From contig CAZGMJ010000013.1 in NCBI GenBank assembly GCA_964526785.1, positions 37,651 to 101,650 of the forward strand: 64,000 bases of DNA, read 5' to 3'. The notes beneath the pieces are model-generated. The model was not told where the DNA came from. It saw only the letters and a list, made by a program, of their open reading frames with translations, and ran no database searches. This DNA comes from CAZGMJ01 sp964526785. Lineage in GTDB: Bacteria; Planctomycetota; Phycisphaerae; Sedimentisphaerales; Anaerobacaceae. Made by a program: the position numbers and the translations under genes. Position 1 is the stretch's first letter; each line of letters starts with the position of its first letter. This document shows, in pieces, positions 8,280 through 17,432 of the stretch.

Positions 8280-11200
8280 ATGTCATATTCTCGTACGAAA
8301 GCCCTCGTCTGTGCCGTCTTCCTACTTACGTTTTGCACGCACGCAGTCGGAGATCCGGACGGTAAACCGTTCGGTCCTCGAGGCGGACTGGCCGCCAATT
8401 TCGCGAATCCTCCAAAAAGAGCCAGACCTTCAGCATACTACTTGCTGCTAAACGGATACTGCAACGCCGAATATGTCGGGCGCGAACTGAGGCAACTGTC
8501 AGAGAAGGGGGTTCGCGGCCTGTGCGTCTTCGATATGGGCGCCCGGGGGGCCGATGAGGTTGTTCCGTCCTCCGGTCCCGCCTTCATGAGTGACGCATGG
8601 CTGGACAATTTCGCACACATCCTCCGCAGCGCGAAAAAACTCGACATGGATGTGCAGTTGGCGGTATCGAGCAGTTGGGACATGGGGGGAGCATGGGTCG
8701 AACCAAACGATGCGAGCAAAGCGCTTTACTACTGCTCGACCGAGGTGCGAGGGCCGACAGCATTCGATCAGGTACTGCCGTTTCCTGAGATTGCACGCGC
8801 GGCTCCGCGCGATGAAGAAGGCGATCCTGTCTTCTTCAGCGAAGTGGCGGTGCTGGTGATTCCGCAGACCGCCAGCCGACTGGCCCACGAGTTCATATTG
8901 AAGCTACCGGCGTCGAGCGGGTCCCTTATCGATCGTGTTGTGCTCTATAACACCGAGAGCGACAATCCGCAGCGCTATGGTCGGTTGCATCTTTTTTCGA
9001 AGGATTTTTCGGTAGCAGTAAGCAACACCGACGCGCGGGAAGACAGTTTTGAAGAGATTCTGCGTGATTCACTCGAACCACACACCGACGCTCAACACTT
9101 CACATTCACCGCGACCAGGGCCACATACGTGCGTCTGCGCATTTACAACGGTCATAACCCGCAATTCGAGCGCGTGCAGTTGGGCGAATTTGAGGTGCAC
9201 TCCACCGATGGTCGGAATGTTGCCGCTGGCCACGAGGCGGATCGGACCCGCTCTTCGGCCGAATTGGTGTACTTCAGTTCCGAACACGGCAACAGCGGCC
9301 GCTGGACTGCCGACAATATTAATGACGGCGTTCGTTCAGGTGCGAAAGGCAGTTGGTCTTCAGCCGGTTCAGCCCCTTTGCTCGTCAGCGACATTGATGC
9401 CATCGCGGATGTGACCGACAGCGTCGATGCCCAAGGCAGGCTCAAATGGAATGTGCCGGAGGGGGAATGGACTATTCTGCGATTTGTCTGTGCGAACACG
9501 GGTGAGAAATTGAAAGTGCCCAGTCCCGCTTCCAACGGTCTGGCGACGGACCATTTCAGCGCGGGGGCGACCAACCGGTTTATCACGTATCTGACAGACC
9601 GCCTGACGGATACGTTCGGCGACCTGCGCCAGACGTCGCTCAGGCAGTTGTATCTGCCCAGTTACGAAGTTCGCGGAGCCGTATGGACAGAGGACTTCCT
9701 CGACCAGTTTCATAAATACCGGGGATACGACGCGACAAAATATCTTTCGACGCTGGCGGGATATGTGGTGGACAGTCGCCACGTAACGGATCGCTTTATA
9801 TATGACTTCAACAAGACGCAGGGCGATTTGCTTGTGGATGCATACTATCGAACGGCCGGCGAGTGTGCTGCGCGCGTCGGACTCGGGATCGAGGCCGAAT
9901 CGGGAGGACCGGGGCCGCCGGTTCATCAGGTGCCTGTCGATGCACTCGAGGCGCTTGGGGCTGTCGATGAAATGCGGGGAGAGTTTTGGCCGTGGCGCAT
10001 GGACAGTTCGTCGCTGTGGGTTGTCAAAGAAACGGCCTGCGCGGCGCACATCTACGGCCGACAGCGAGTACACATGGAAGCGTTTACGGGCTTTCGACAT
10101 TGGCAGGACGGGCCGTTCGATTTGAAACCTTCGGCAGATCGAGCCTTTTGCGAGGGAATGAATCACGTTGTCTGGCACACATCGTCGCACCAACCGCCGG
10201 AAGCGGGTAAGCCGGGTTGGGTGTACGGTGCGGGGACGCATCTGACGCCCAACCTGATTTGGTGGCCAAAGGCCGAACCGTTTCTCGATTATCTGGCGCG
10301 TTGCTCCCACATGTTGCAGGAGGGATTGTTCGTGGCGGATGTCTGCTACTACTACGGCGATCAAGGCTATAACTTCGTTCCGCCCAAACATGTGGATCCA
10401 TCGCTCGGTTATGGCTACGATTATGACGTAGTCAATCCGGAAGTGATTCTCACGCGGATGAGCGTTCGAGACGGACGAATCACTCTGCCTGACGGTATGC
10501 AATACGAATTGCTGGCGCTGCCCGAGCGACAGGACATAGACCTGGCCGTTCTCCGCAAACTTGAAGAACTCGTCGAGAGCGGGGCCACAATTGTCGGCCC
10601 GAAACCCACCCGATCCAACGGCCTTGGAAACTATCGCGCTCGCACGGGCGAGATACGTCGAATAGCGGATTCGATGTGGGGCTCGTGCGATGGCGAAAAT
10701 GTCCTGGAGAATACGTATGGCAAAGGTATGGTCATCTGGGGGCGCAGTTTGCGCGGCATACTGTTGTCACGGGCAATTGAGCCGGACTTCCAGTACTCTG
10801 CGGACCGGGACGGAGCCGATCTCGACTACATTCATCGGCGCAACAGCTTTGCCGATATCTACTTCATTCGTAACAGGAACCAGCAAAGCGAATCCGTGGA
10901 GGCGACCTTCCGTATTCGCGATAAGCTCCCGGAACTCTGGCATCCGGATACAGGGAAGATTACCGAACCGCTCAGGTATGAGTTCGTTGACGGGGGCGTA
11001 CGCGTGCGCCTTGAACTGGCTCCCTCGGGTTCGGTCTTTGTGGTGTTCCGCCGTCAGCACACGGCCGATACGGACGAATCATCGAGCCCGACGAACGTCG
11101 TCAAGGTCCTCGATGAAATACACTTGGAAGGACCATGGCAGGTCCGCTTCGATCCGGGTGTCGGCGTGCAGGAATCGGTCGAATTGGCGGAACTGATTCC

Positions 11201-11654
11201 CTGGCCGGAGCACGACCATCCGAGTGTGAAATACTTCTCGGGCATCGGACGATACCGCAAACGCCTCGTTATCCCCGCATCATGGTTCGACGACGGTATA
11301 AGGGTTGACCTCGATCTTGGTTCGCTCTGGTCGGTGGGCGAAGTCTATGTCAACGGCCGGTCGGTGGGTGTACTGTGGAAACCGCCGTACCGCCTGGAAG
11401 TCTCACAAGCTCTCAAACCCGGGACCAATACGCTCGAAGTTGAAGTGGCGAACACATGGGCGAATCGTCTCATTGGAGAAGCGCGTTCGGCCACGGAGAA
11501 GAAATACTGCCGGACAAATATAGCGAGATCGGGCACGCAGTGGAAAACCTGGAAGGAGATAGAACCCCGCCCATCCGGTCTTCTCGGCCCCGTACGCCTG
11601 ATTGCTGCGACCGAGCAGGTTCTCCCCCAGAATTCGAGCGATTCGCCGAACTGA
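8280..11654 (+). CDS. Secreted GH106-type alpha-L-rhamnosidase
   Basis: 1124 residues; ATG 8280 follows AGGAGG with 5-base spacing, whereas the open frame runs back to 8181 inside the FtsK-type gene. Signal peptide MSYSRTKALVCAVFLLTFCT..AVG. The catalytic (beta/alpha)8-type region begins with PSAYYLLLNGYCN and EKGVRGLCVFDMGARG, typical of GH106. The middle holds beta-sandwich insertions, and the C-terminus (~residues 940-1110) has a GH2-like galactose-binding jelly roll (LEGPWQVRFDP, VNGRSVGVLWKPPYRLEV, ALKPGTNTLEVEVANTWANRL). The length fits GH106. It would remove terminal alpha-L-rhamnose from pectic or algal polysaccharide outside the cytoplasm. It begins the glycan gene group 65 bases after the ATPase operon. 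Confidence 0.82.
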   Translation: MSYSRTKALVCAVFLLTFCTHAVGDPDGKPFGPRGGLAANFANPPKRARPSAYYLLLNGYCNAEYVGRELRQLSEKGVRGLCVFDMGARGADEVVPSSGPAFMSDAWLDNFAHILRSAKKLDMDVQLAVSSSWDMGGAWVEPNDASKALYYCSTEVRGPTAFDQVLPFPEIARAAPRDEEGDPVFFSEVAVLVIPQTASRLAHEFILKLPASSGSLIDRVVLYNTESDNPQRYGRLHLFSKDFSVAVSNTDAREDSFEEILRDSLEPHTDAQHFTFTATRATYVRLRIYNGHNPQFERVQLGEFEVHSTDGRNVAAGHEADRTRSSAELVYFSSEHGNSGRWTADNINDGVRSGAKGSWSSAGSAPLLVSDIDAIADVTDSVDAQGRLKWNVPEGEWTILRFVCANTGEKLKVPSPASNGLATDHFSAGATNRFITYLTDRLTDTFGDLRQTSLRQLYLPSYEVRGAVWTEDFLDQFHKYRGYDATKYLSTLAGYVVDSRHVTDRFIYDFNKTQGDLLVDAYYRTAGECAARVGLGIEAESGGPGPPVHQVPVDALEALGAVDEMRGEFWPWRMDSSSLWVVKETACAAHIYGRQRVHMEAFTGFRHWQDGPFDLKPSADRAFCEGMNHVVWHTSSHQPPEAGKPGWVYGAGTHLTPNLIWWPKAEPFLDYLARCSHMLQEGLFVADVCYYYGDQGYNFVPPKHVDPSLGYGYDYDVVNPEVILTRMSVRDGRITLPDGMQYELLALPERQDIDLAVLRKLEELVESGATIVGPKPTRSNGLGNYRARTGEIRRIADSMWGSCDGENVLENTYGKGMVIWGRSLRGILLSRAIEPDFQYSADRDGADLDYIHRRNSFADIYFIRNRNQQSESVEATFRIRDKLPELWHPDTGKITEPLRYEFVDGGVRVRLELAPSGSVFVVFRRQHTADTDESSSPTNVVKVLDEIHLEGPWQVRFDPGVGVQESVELAELIPWPEHDHPSVKYFSGIGRYRKRLVIPASWFDDGIRVDLDLGSLWSVGEVYVNGRSVGVLWKPPYRLEVSQALKPGTNTLEVEVANTWANRLIGEARSATEKKYCRTNIARSGTQWKTWKEIEPRPSGLLGPVRLIAATEQVLPQNSSDSPN

Positions 11655-11679
11655 GCAGTGTGCGTCTTACCAGGCCGTT

Positions 11680-12996
11680 TCATCGCGTGAGCCAGCGGTC
11701 TATGATTTCGGTTGCCGCTGTTGGAAGAACGCCCAGCACCCAGGCCAGATCGACCACAGTGGGGCGTTTTCGGATTTCGTGCATGTGCGATACAGCAGAA
11801 AGCAGGCGGTCGCGCGTGCAGCCAATATCGGTGAAGGTATGGGCTGCGCCGGCGGTGGCGAGGCAATCCTTTATCCGTTGAGGTGGCCGTACCTGTTCGC
11901 GCCAGGCACAGGTCAGGGCGCGCCAGATTCTGCGATCGGAGAGTTTCTCTTCGATGATCTCGATAGCAGGTTGCTTTTGCTCATACTGCTCGCTGACACT
12001 GCCGGCCAGCGGTCCCCAAAACGCGCTGTCAATCCTATCAGGCATTCTTCGGCACTGAGGCTTTTCGATTTGCAGAATTCGCTCGTACAATGCCGACGCA
12101 AAAAGAGTACCGAGGCCGACTTGGCGTCCGTGAAGATCGTGCGGTTTGCCGTCGAGGGTAGACATCATATCGAGCGTGTGGCTCAGCAGATGCTCCCCGC
12201 CCGAAGCGGGTGCCGACGTGCCGATAATGGTCATGGCGATGCCGGAGTAGAACAGAGCTTCAAACAGCCCCTGCATTGCACGAGGCTTTCGCCCCCGAAT
12301 ATCCTCGGGATGGTTCATATACAGAGGCTCTGTGGTATTCAATATTTCGCTGCAGTAGCGACAGAAATACTCCCCCCGAAGCAGATTGCTGGCGATCCAG
12401 TCCGCCGTGCTCACCGGCTTGGCGATTGCATCGCCCAGGCCGGCTGTCGTCAGTTCGTAAGGCGCGTCGGTGAGAACGGATGGAACTGCGAAGACCGCGA
12501 CAGGCGCGCGAGCTTTCAGAAGGCTTTTGACGCCCTTGATGGCGGGCGCTACGTTGGCGGATGCATAACCGTTCATCGTCGCCGCGGTGGCAAGAACCGC
12601 ATACGGTACTCCCCGCTCGAATGCTACCCACTTCGCCAGGTCGTTTAGCACGCCCGAGCCCACAGCCAACACAATGTCTGCGACGGGGAGTCGACTACTT
12701 AACGACTCGAAGATCGCTTCGTTGCAAATCGGCCCGTGGCCGCCGGCATCGGGTACGATTACGTATTCGGTCGACCAGCCGTTTGCAGCAAGAGCATTGC
12801 GCGAACGCTCGCCCGCCACTGTCCATGTCCGCTGGTCGGAAACGATCGCGGCGCATGGTCGCTCAACGAAATGTGCCAGCGTCCCAGGTATACTTTCGAT
12901 CGCATCTTCGGCGTACACGAAGAATCTGGTGGGCACATCGTGGACTTGACCGCATCCACACTCGATCGTTTTTCCCAGCAGTTCCGCAGGGTCCAT
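11680..12996 (-). CDS. araM: sn-glycerol-1-phosphate dehydrogenase, AraM/EgsA family
   Basis: 438 residues; ATG 12996 with AGGAAAG upstream. Family signatures of the iron-alcohol-dehydrogenase-like G1P dehydrogenases are clear: VLAVGSGVLNDLAKWVAFERG, PYAVLATAATMNGYASANVA, GLGDAIAKPVSTADW, and metal-ligand histidines in SGGEHLLSHTLDM and PHDLHGRQVGLG. Known members reduce dihydroxyacetone phosphate to glycerol-1-phosphate with NAD(P)H and a divalent metal. Bacillus araM sits in the arabinose operon. Here the gene lies 18 bases behind a secreted beta-helix protein, probably in the same transcript, and ~29 kb from the arabinose genes. The enzyme is cytosolic. Whether it serves lipid or sugar metabolism here cannot be told from sequence. 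Confidence 0.85.
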   Translation of the reverse strand: MDPAELLGKTIECGCGQVHDVPTRFFVYAEDAIESIPGTLAHFVERPCAAIVSDQRTWTVAGERSRNALAANGWSTEYVIVPDAGGHGPICNEAIFESLSSRLPVADIVLAVGSGVLNDLAKWVAFERGVPYAVLATAATMNGYASANVAPAIKGVKSLLKARAPVAVFAVPSVLTDAPYELTTAGLGDAIAKPVSTADWIASNLLRGEYFCRYCSEILNTTEPLYMNHPEDIRGRKPRAMQGLFEALFYSGIAMTIIGTSAPASGGEHLLSHTLDMMSTLDGKPHDLHGRQVGLGTLFASALYERILQIEKPQCRRMPDRIDSAFWGPLAGSVSEQYEQKQPAIEIIEEKLSDRRIWRALTCAWREQVRPPQRIKDCLATAGAAHTFTDIGCTRDRLLSAVSHMHEIRKRPTVVDLAWVLGVLPTAATEIIDRWLTR

Positions 12997-13014
12997 GTCA
13001 CATTACTTTCCTAC

Positions 13015-15432
13015 TTACAATGACCTGTTGGTTCGCAAGCCGATCAACAAAACACATTGGCTGCAAGGGAGCGGCGACATCCTGATGGGTTCGCTGGCAG
13101 CTTTGTTGTCGTCCTTGCTGTCAATCGCCGCGACACGGTAGGTGAGAGGTTTTCCTGCAGGGGCGCAATAGTCGATCCATATCTGCGGGTTGTCTTTGTG
13201 TCCCTCGATGCTGGGCGGGCGATAGGCAATCGCCCTCCAGCCGAGATCCTCAATCCTGCGGTCGATGCGGAAGCCCACTTCGTTGTCGCTTGCATCGTCC
13301 CACGCGATGCAGACGGCTATATCGTCGATGACCTCAAGCTTCACGTTGACGGGCGCGCGCAAATGACCGGGCGTGTTGCCGATCTGTGCGCCCTTCATAG
13401 GCTTGACGCCGCGTCCCGCCTGATTGGCGGCGAAAGCAACGTCCGCCGCGTCGCGGTTTGCCACATTAATTGCGCCGACCCATCCGGGTAGGGCATTCCA
13501 GCCGAACAATGCGCCGACGGCGTCGACGTCCCACGCGCCGATATAACCCGTCTCGCCGTGCCCTTTTTCATGAACGTTGTACGTGACGGCCCAGGAATAC
13601 AGGTGCGAGCCGCCGTGCGCCTGGCAGAGAATGCCTTCGCCGTCGTTGCCCGGGTTGGAGCCGAGGTTGTTGTACGTATTCTTGTGCACCCACAGGTTCC
13701 TGCCGCCTAGATCAAAAGCGCGTGACAGGTTGTCGCTGATGGCCCCGTTGCCGCCCGGCGAGGATTCCATGTGCCCGTCGAGCGTCAGTTCCCATCCGCC
13801 GATTCGCTCGGGGTCCCAGCCTTCGACGAGCATGTGGCGTTCGTTGTGGTTGCGAGCGATGGTGACCCACGAACCGGAAATGTCGAAACCTTTGTGTCCG
13901 TTGTTGTACACGTAGTTGTCCACGACCACAATGCCCGGTCGGAAATAACCGTTGCCCGCCTGGCCCGTCATGGAGCCTTTTGTAAGGCCGAGCAGACTCT
14001 TGTTGATCTCGATGCCGGGGGTTTTGTTGTAGTCGAACAGCACGATGCTCTCTCGCGGCGGGTCGAATCCCATCCCTGCTCCGCCCCGGGGAAAGGTCCG
14101 GCGCGTCGTCTGGCGATACTTGAAGTTCCGGCCGGTGCTCTGTGGCAGTAGGTTGTTGGCCACAAAGACATGCGAACCATAGGCGGCAACGCGCGGGCCG
14201 AATTTGTGCATGTAGTAGCCGTCTTTACCGAAGCCGTCTTTGTAGTCGGGCCGGCCCATTTTGACCATGTCGTTGACGACCGCTGCGTCCTCAAGTACGC
14301 AGCCGAACACGAGACGTCCGCTGCCGGATCCGGCGAATGTTGTGCCTCCGCCGGCGAACGGGTCCCATGGATGTGTTCCATCCGGCACACGATTGGACCA
14401 GGCTTGTTTGACATATGGGCTTTTCCATGATTGGGCCGTTACCCATGTGTCGCCCCACTCGATGTCCGGACCGAAGTAGATGACGCCGCCGACAAGATGC
14501 ACCCAGGCGACGCCCACGTTGTTGACGTTGCTGATGCGCTCGCCCGGTTCGGGCATTAGTCCGATCAAATTCCAGTGGCGCGGGGTCTCGGGCGTAATGG
14601 TGATAAAACGCCCCTCCACCGGCCCTTTAATTGTCCGCCCTCGACACACCCCCGTGAAATCACCTTTGCATTCATCGCCGACGTTATTGAGCGTAATCTC
14701 ATAGCGAGCCTTTTCGACCTTGTCTTGTTCGGAGATTGGCAGCTCGACATCCAATTTCATTGTTTGGCCCGTTCTGTGGATAGCCGCCGTACCAGTCCAT
14801 TGCTCCCGAGTCCGCCCGGCCGGGAATGCCTTTATCTGCCGCTGGATCTCGTCGTGCGCGACGGCGAAGCTGAGAATAAGATCGGCCCGGTCGTACGTGG
14901 CTGGACGGTTGCCTCTTTTGCGGGCTCTCACGTCGCCATCCGAGAGTACGAGCGTCATTCTCCTGCCGGCATCGATCGCATTGTTCCGACGCTTGAAGCC
15001 GAACCTGAACTTCGTGGGCAGTTGCAGTCTGCCCGTGGTGGCCGGCGCATCTTGCGCGGGCGACTCGCCACGAATCACCACTCCACTGCGAAGCATCAGG
15101 CCCCGGCCGTTCGGTCCATCGAACGGCCCGTCTGAGAAGTCGTACACACCGCCCGGATAATACAGCACACCGCCGCCTTTCGCGGCCAGTTCATCCCGGG
15201 CATTCTCGAATCTCTCGAAATTACTGTGACCGTGGGGGTACTGCGACATGTCGATGACATTGGACCATCGTATTTGCCCGGTCCACGCCGGGTATCCCTC
15301 CGGGCCGGTGTAGTAACTGGCCACGGCGTTGTCGGTCGGCGGTTCGGCCTGAACGCATAACTGGCTTGAGAGAGCAAAGAGCAACAGGACAACGACGTGT
15401 ACGTTCATATGCAGATGACGAGGTGGCTTCAC
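13015..15432 (-). CDS. Secreted right-handed beta-helix protein with fibronectin-III-like end (putative polysaccharide lyase)
   Basis: 805 residues from GTG 15432, chosen because AAGGAG lies 6 bases upstream; an ATG at 15408 is the alternative. Signal peptide: MNVHVVVLLLFALSSQLCVQA. The mature N-terminus (ERFENARDELAAKGGGVLYYPGGVYDFSD) resembles the pectate-lyase-3 start of parallel beta-helix proteins, and the centre is rich in asparagine-turn sequences (VVVDNYVYNNGHKGFDISGSW, cut here to the gist). Residues ~700-790 (VNVKLEVIDD..CIAWDDASDNEVGFRI..TYRVAAIDSKDD) look like a fibronectin type III domain. Substrate unknown; lyase or glycosidase activity is inferred from the fold and from rhamnosidase and lyase neighbours. 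Confidence 0.78.
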   Translation of the reverse strand: MKPPRHLHMNVHVVVLLLFALSSQLCVQAEPPTDNAVASYYTGPEGYPAWTGQIRWSNVIDMSQYPHGHSNFERFENARDELAAKGGGVLYYPGGVYDFSDGPFDGPNGRGLMLRSGVVIRGESPAQDAPATTGRLQLPTKFRFGFKRRNNAIDAGRRMTLVLSDGDVRARKRGNRPATYDRADLILSFAVAHDEIQRQIKAFPAGRTREQWTGTAAIHRTGQTMKLDVELPISEQDKVEKARYEITLNNVGDECKGDFTGVCRGRTIKGPVEGRFITITPETPRHWNLIGLMPEPGERISNVNNVGVAWVHLVGGVIYFGPDIEWGDTWVTAQSWKSPYVKQAWSNRVPDGTHPWDPFAGGGTTFAGSGSGRLVFGCVLEDAAVVNDMVKMGRPDYKDGFGKDGYYMHKFGPRVAAYGSHVFVANNLLPQSTGRNFKYRQTTRRTFPRGGAGMGFDPPRESIVLFDYNKTPGIEINKSLLGLTKGSMTGQAGNGYFRPGIVVVDNYVYNNGHKGFDISGSWVTIARNHNERHMLVEGWDPERIGGWELTLDGHMESSPGGNGAISDNLSRAFDLGGRNLWVHKNTYNNLGSNPGNDGEGILCQAHGGSHLYSWAVTYNVHEKGHGETGYIGAWDVDAVGALFGWNALPGWVGAINVANRDAADVAFAANQAGRGVKPMKGAQIGNTPGHLRAPVNVKLEVIDDIAVCIAWDDASDNEVGFRIDRRIEDLGWRAIAYRPPSIEGHKDNPQIWIDYCAPAGKPLTYRVAAIDSKDDNKAASEPIRMSPLPCSQCVLLIGLRTNRSL

Positions 15433-15482
15433 GGGTAACTCCTTCGGCCGAATCAGGGAACAGTCAGACGAAATATGGCTGC

Positions 15483-15511
15483 ATTATACTCATGACACCA
15501 AGTGTTGCCAA
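15483..15511 (-). promoter_or_regulatory. Sigma-70-type promoter of the beta-helix/araM unit
   Basis: On the minus strand TTGGCA (15511-15506), a 17-base spacer and a perfect TATAAT (15488-15483) lie about 50 bases before the GTG at 15432. This is the best consensus match I found in the window. Confidence 0.65.
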
Positions 15512-15542
15512 CCGATCGTCGATGCAGAGGCTGATCGGTACC

Positions 15543-15571
15543 TTGCTCGCATGAAATGGACCGGCTACAAT
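15543..15571 (+). promoter_or_regulatory. Sigma-70-type promoter of the alpha/beta hydrolase gene
   Basis: TTGCTC (15543-15548), 17 bases, TACAAT (15566-15571), 77 bases before the ATG at 15648. It is divergent from the promoter at 15483-15511. Confidence 0.5.
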
Positions 15572-15598
15572 CGATAAGTTGCAGCTTTGAGTTCAACC

Positions 15599-15614
15599 CG
15601 CGGCATGTGCCGCG
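15599..15614 (+). promoter_or_regulatory. Perfect 16-base palindrome in the leader of the alpha/beta hydrolase gene
   Basis: CGCGGCATGTGCCGCG is fully self-complementary. It lies 28 bases downstream of the putative -10 and 33 bases before the start codon. It could be an operator or a leader hairpin; there is no further evidence for either. Confidence 0.35.
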
Positions 15615-15647
15615 TGTAATCGACATACTTGTGCAGGAGAAAAGACC

Positions 15648-17261
15648 ATGAAGCAGCGATTGTTGGCCGTCCTTGTGTTTTGCATGCTAAGTGGGCTGCC
15701 TTGTATGGAACAGGCGATATGCACGGCTGGCGTGTGGCAATACTACGTGCCGTTCGAAACCGGGCGGGTGGACAAGGATGGGCAGCGACACATTGGCAAA
15801 GCGTACATCTGGCTGCCACCGGAGTCGCAAGGAATTCGCGGCCTGCTTGTTGGCGGCCGGCTCGGTATCGAGTTGGAAATGGCGATCGATCAGCAGGTGC
15901 GCCGGGCTTGTTCCGACAACGACATTGCGATCGTGTATTTCTCGCCGCATATTTCGGCCGTCTTTCATTATTGGGAGCAGGGCGATACCAGTACGGATCG
16001 TTGGCTCAAGGCGCTGGCGGACCTCGCACGACGAACGGGCCACCTGGAGTTGAGACGCGTTCCGTGGATACCGATGGGCCACTCGACAGCCGGTATTTTC
16101 TGCAGAAATGTGGCGTACTGGAAGCCGGAGCGGGTTGCCGGCGTCATTCACATAAAGAGCGGCAACTACCATCAACAGGAACATCTGCCTCCAGCCGGCA
16201 GTCTGGCGGGAGTTCCGGTACTGAACATCAGCGGCCAATTCGAGGTCTATGGGCCGGAAGGAGGAATTCGGCCTGAGTACGGACGTGAGACGCAGTGGGT
16301 CTTTGTGCGAAAGGATATCCTCAGATTCAAGCAGGACAATCCGAACCATTTGATGTCGCTGCTTCTGCATCGCGGGGCGGACCACTTCCACGGTTCGCCC
16401 GAACTGGCGGCCCATGCAGCCATGTTCATAGCGAAAACTGCGAAATATCGTATCGGCGAGTTGCCACGTGATCGTGATGAGCGTGTGGTTCTATGTACAT
16501 CGCTGGGCGCTGAGGACGGCTGGCTGACGGATTCGGATTTGTACGATCCGGCGGCAGCGCCGGCACCCTACGCAGACTACACCGGTGACAAGCTGACGGC
16601 CATGTGGCACTACGACGGGCAGACCGCTCAGGCTGTATTCGAGCATCATCGCAATCTCAGCCGGCACCAGGCCCTTGGCAAGCCGGAGTGCACCTGGCTG
16701 GACGAGGCTGACGGCTGGACATTCCGGGTTGCAGCCGACTTTCTCGACCAGATGCCCGGTGAATATGGAGGACGCATCGGCCGGCGGCAGATCGGGCATG
16801 CCGAAGGCCCGGTGGTCTTTCGATGCAAGCAGAGCGAGCCGGTGGTACAGATCGGCCCCGATACCTTTCGCTTGCTTCGTGCGGCCAGGCACGTGCATGT
16901 TTGCGCCTTTCATCCAGGCGATGAAGAATTTCGTGCGACGAGTCGATGGAGCAAGCTGCGAGTGCCCGTAGTCAAAGGGGAGCGGCAGATGCTACACTTT
17001 CCGGCTTTGGAAGATATAGCGCCGAATAACGTGCCGGTAAAGCTTAATGCCGTCGCAACTTCCGGGCTGCCGGTATATTACGAGGTGGAGTATGGTCCGG
17101 TGGTGTTCGCCGATGGCGGGTTGGTGCTCTGTGATATGCCGCACGACCCGCAGTTTCCCATTGAATGCCGGGTAACGGCGTATCAGCTTGGCCGTCGTAT
17201 AGCGCCGGCAATTCGTCCGGCCGAACCGGTTTCACGCACCTTCCGTCTGATCGGTCCTTGA
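15648..17261 (+). CDS. Secreted alpha/beta-hydrolase-fold protein
   Basis: 537 residues; ATG 15648 follows AGGAGA. Signal peptide MKQRLLAVLVFCMLSGLPCMEQAICTAG. The N-terminal ~270 residues have the alpha/beta hydrolase order: a strand with GLLVGGRLG (oxyanion region), nucleophile elbow MGHSTAG with Ser in G-H-S-T-A, and a late DHFHG histidine. The C-terminal ~250 residues look like beta-sandwich domains with no recognised name. Likely an exported esterase, perhaps removing acetyl or other ester groups from polysaccharide, given the lyase and rhamnosidase neighbours. It is followed in the same direction by another beta-helix protein and a heparinase-like gene. Confidence 0.7.
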   Translation: MKQRLLAVLVFCMLSGLPCMEQAICTAGVWQYYVPFETGRVDKDGQRHIGKAYIWLPPESQGIRGLLVGGRLGIELEMAIDQQVRRACSDNDIAIVYFSPHISAVFHYWEQGDTSTDRWLKALADLARRTGHLELRRVPWIPMGHSTAGIFCRNVAYWKPERVAGVIHIKSGNYHQQEHLPPAGSLAGVPVLNISGQFEVYGPEGGIRPEYGRETQWVFVRKDILRFKQDNPNHLMSLLLHRGADHFHGSPELAAHAAMFIAKTAKYRIGELPRDRDERVVLCTSLGAEDGWLTDSDLYDPAAAPAPYADYTGDKLTAMWHYDGQTAQAVFEHHRNLSRHQALGKPECTWLDEADGWTFRVAADFLDQMPGEYGGRIGRRQIGHAEGPVVFRCKQSEPVVQIGPDTFRLLRAARHVHVCAFHPGDEEFRATSRWSKLRVPVVKGERQMLHFPALEDIAPNNVPVKLNAVATSGLPVYYEVEYGPVVFADGGLVLCDMPHDPQFPIECRVTAYQLGRRIAPAIRPAEPVSRTFRLIGP

Positions 17262-17432
17262 GGCGATTGTCTCTCAAGCCCGCTGGGCATTGACGTGCGA
17301 AATCCACGATAGCTGCTCCGCCGCAAACTCGAATCGGATGCTTTGGCGCCTCTGGCAATTATCACCGCAATCTGTTACGCTTGATTCTCGTAGCAGGATT
17401 CACATGTATTGACATTCACACTGGACATAGTC

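Noticed and set aside
17265..17286. CTTGAG/CTCAAG hairpin after the alpha/beta hydrolase gene as a terminator
   Set aside because: Six-base stem, 10-base loop and no T-run.
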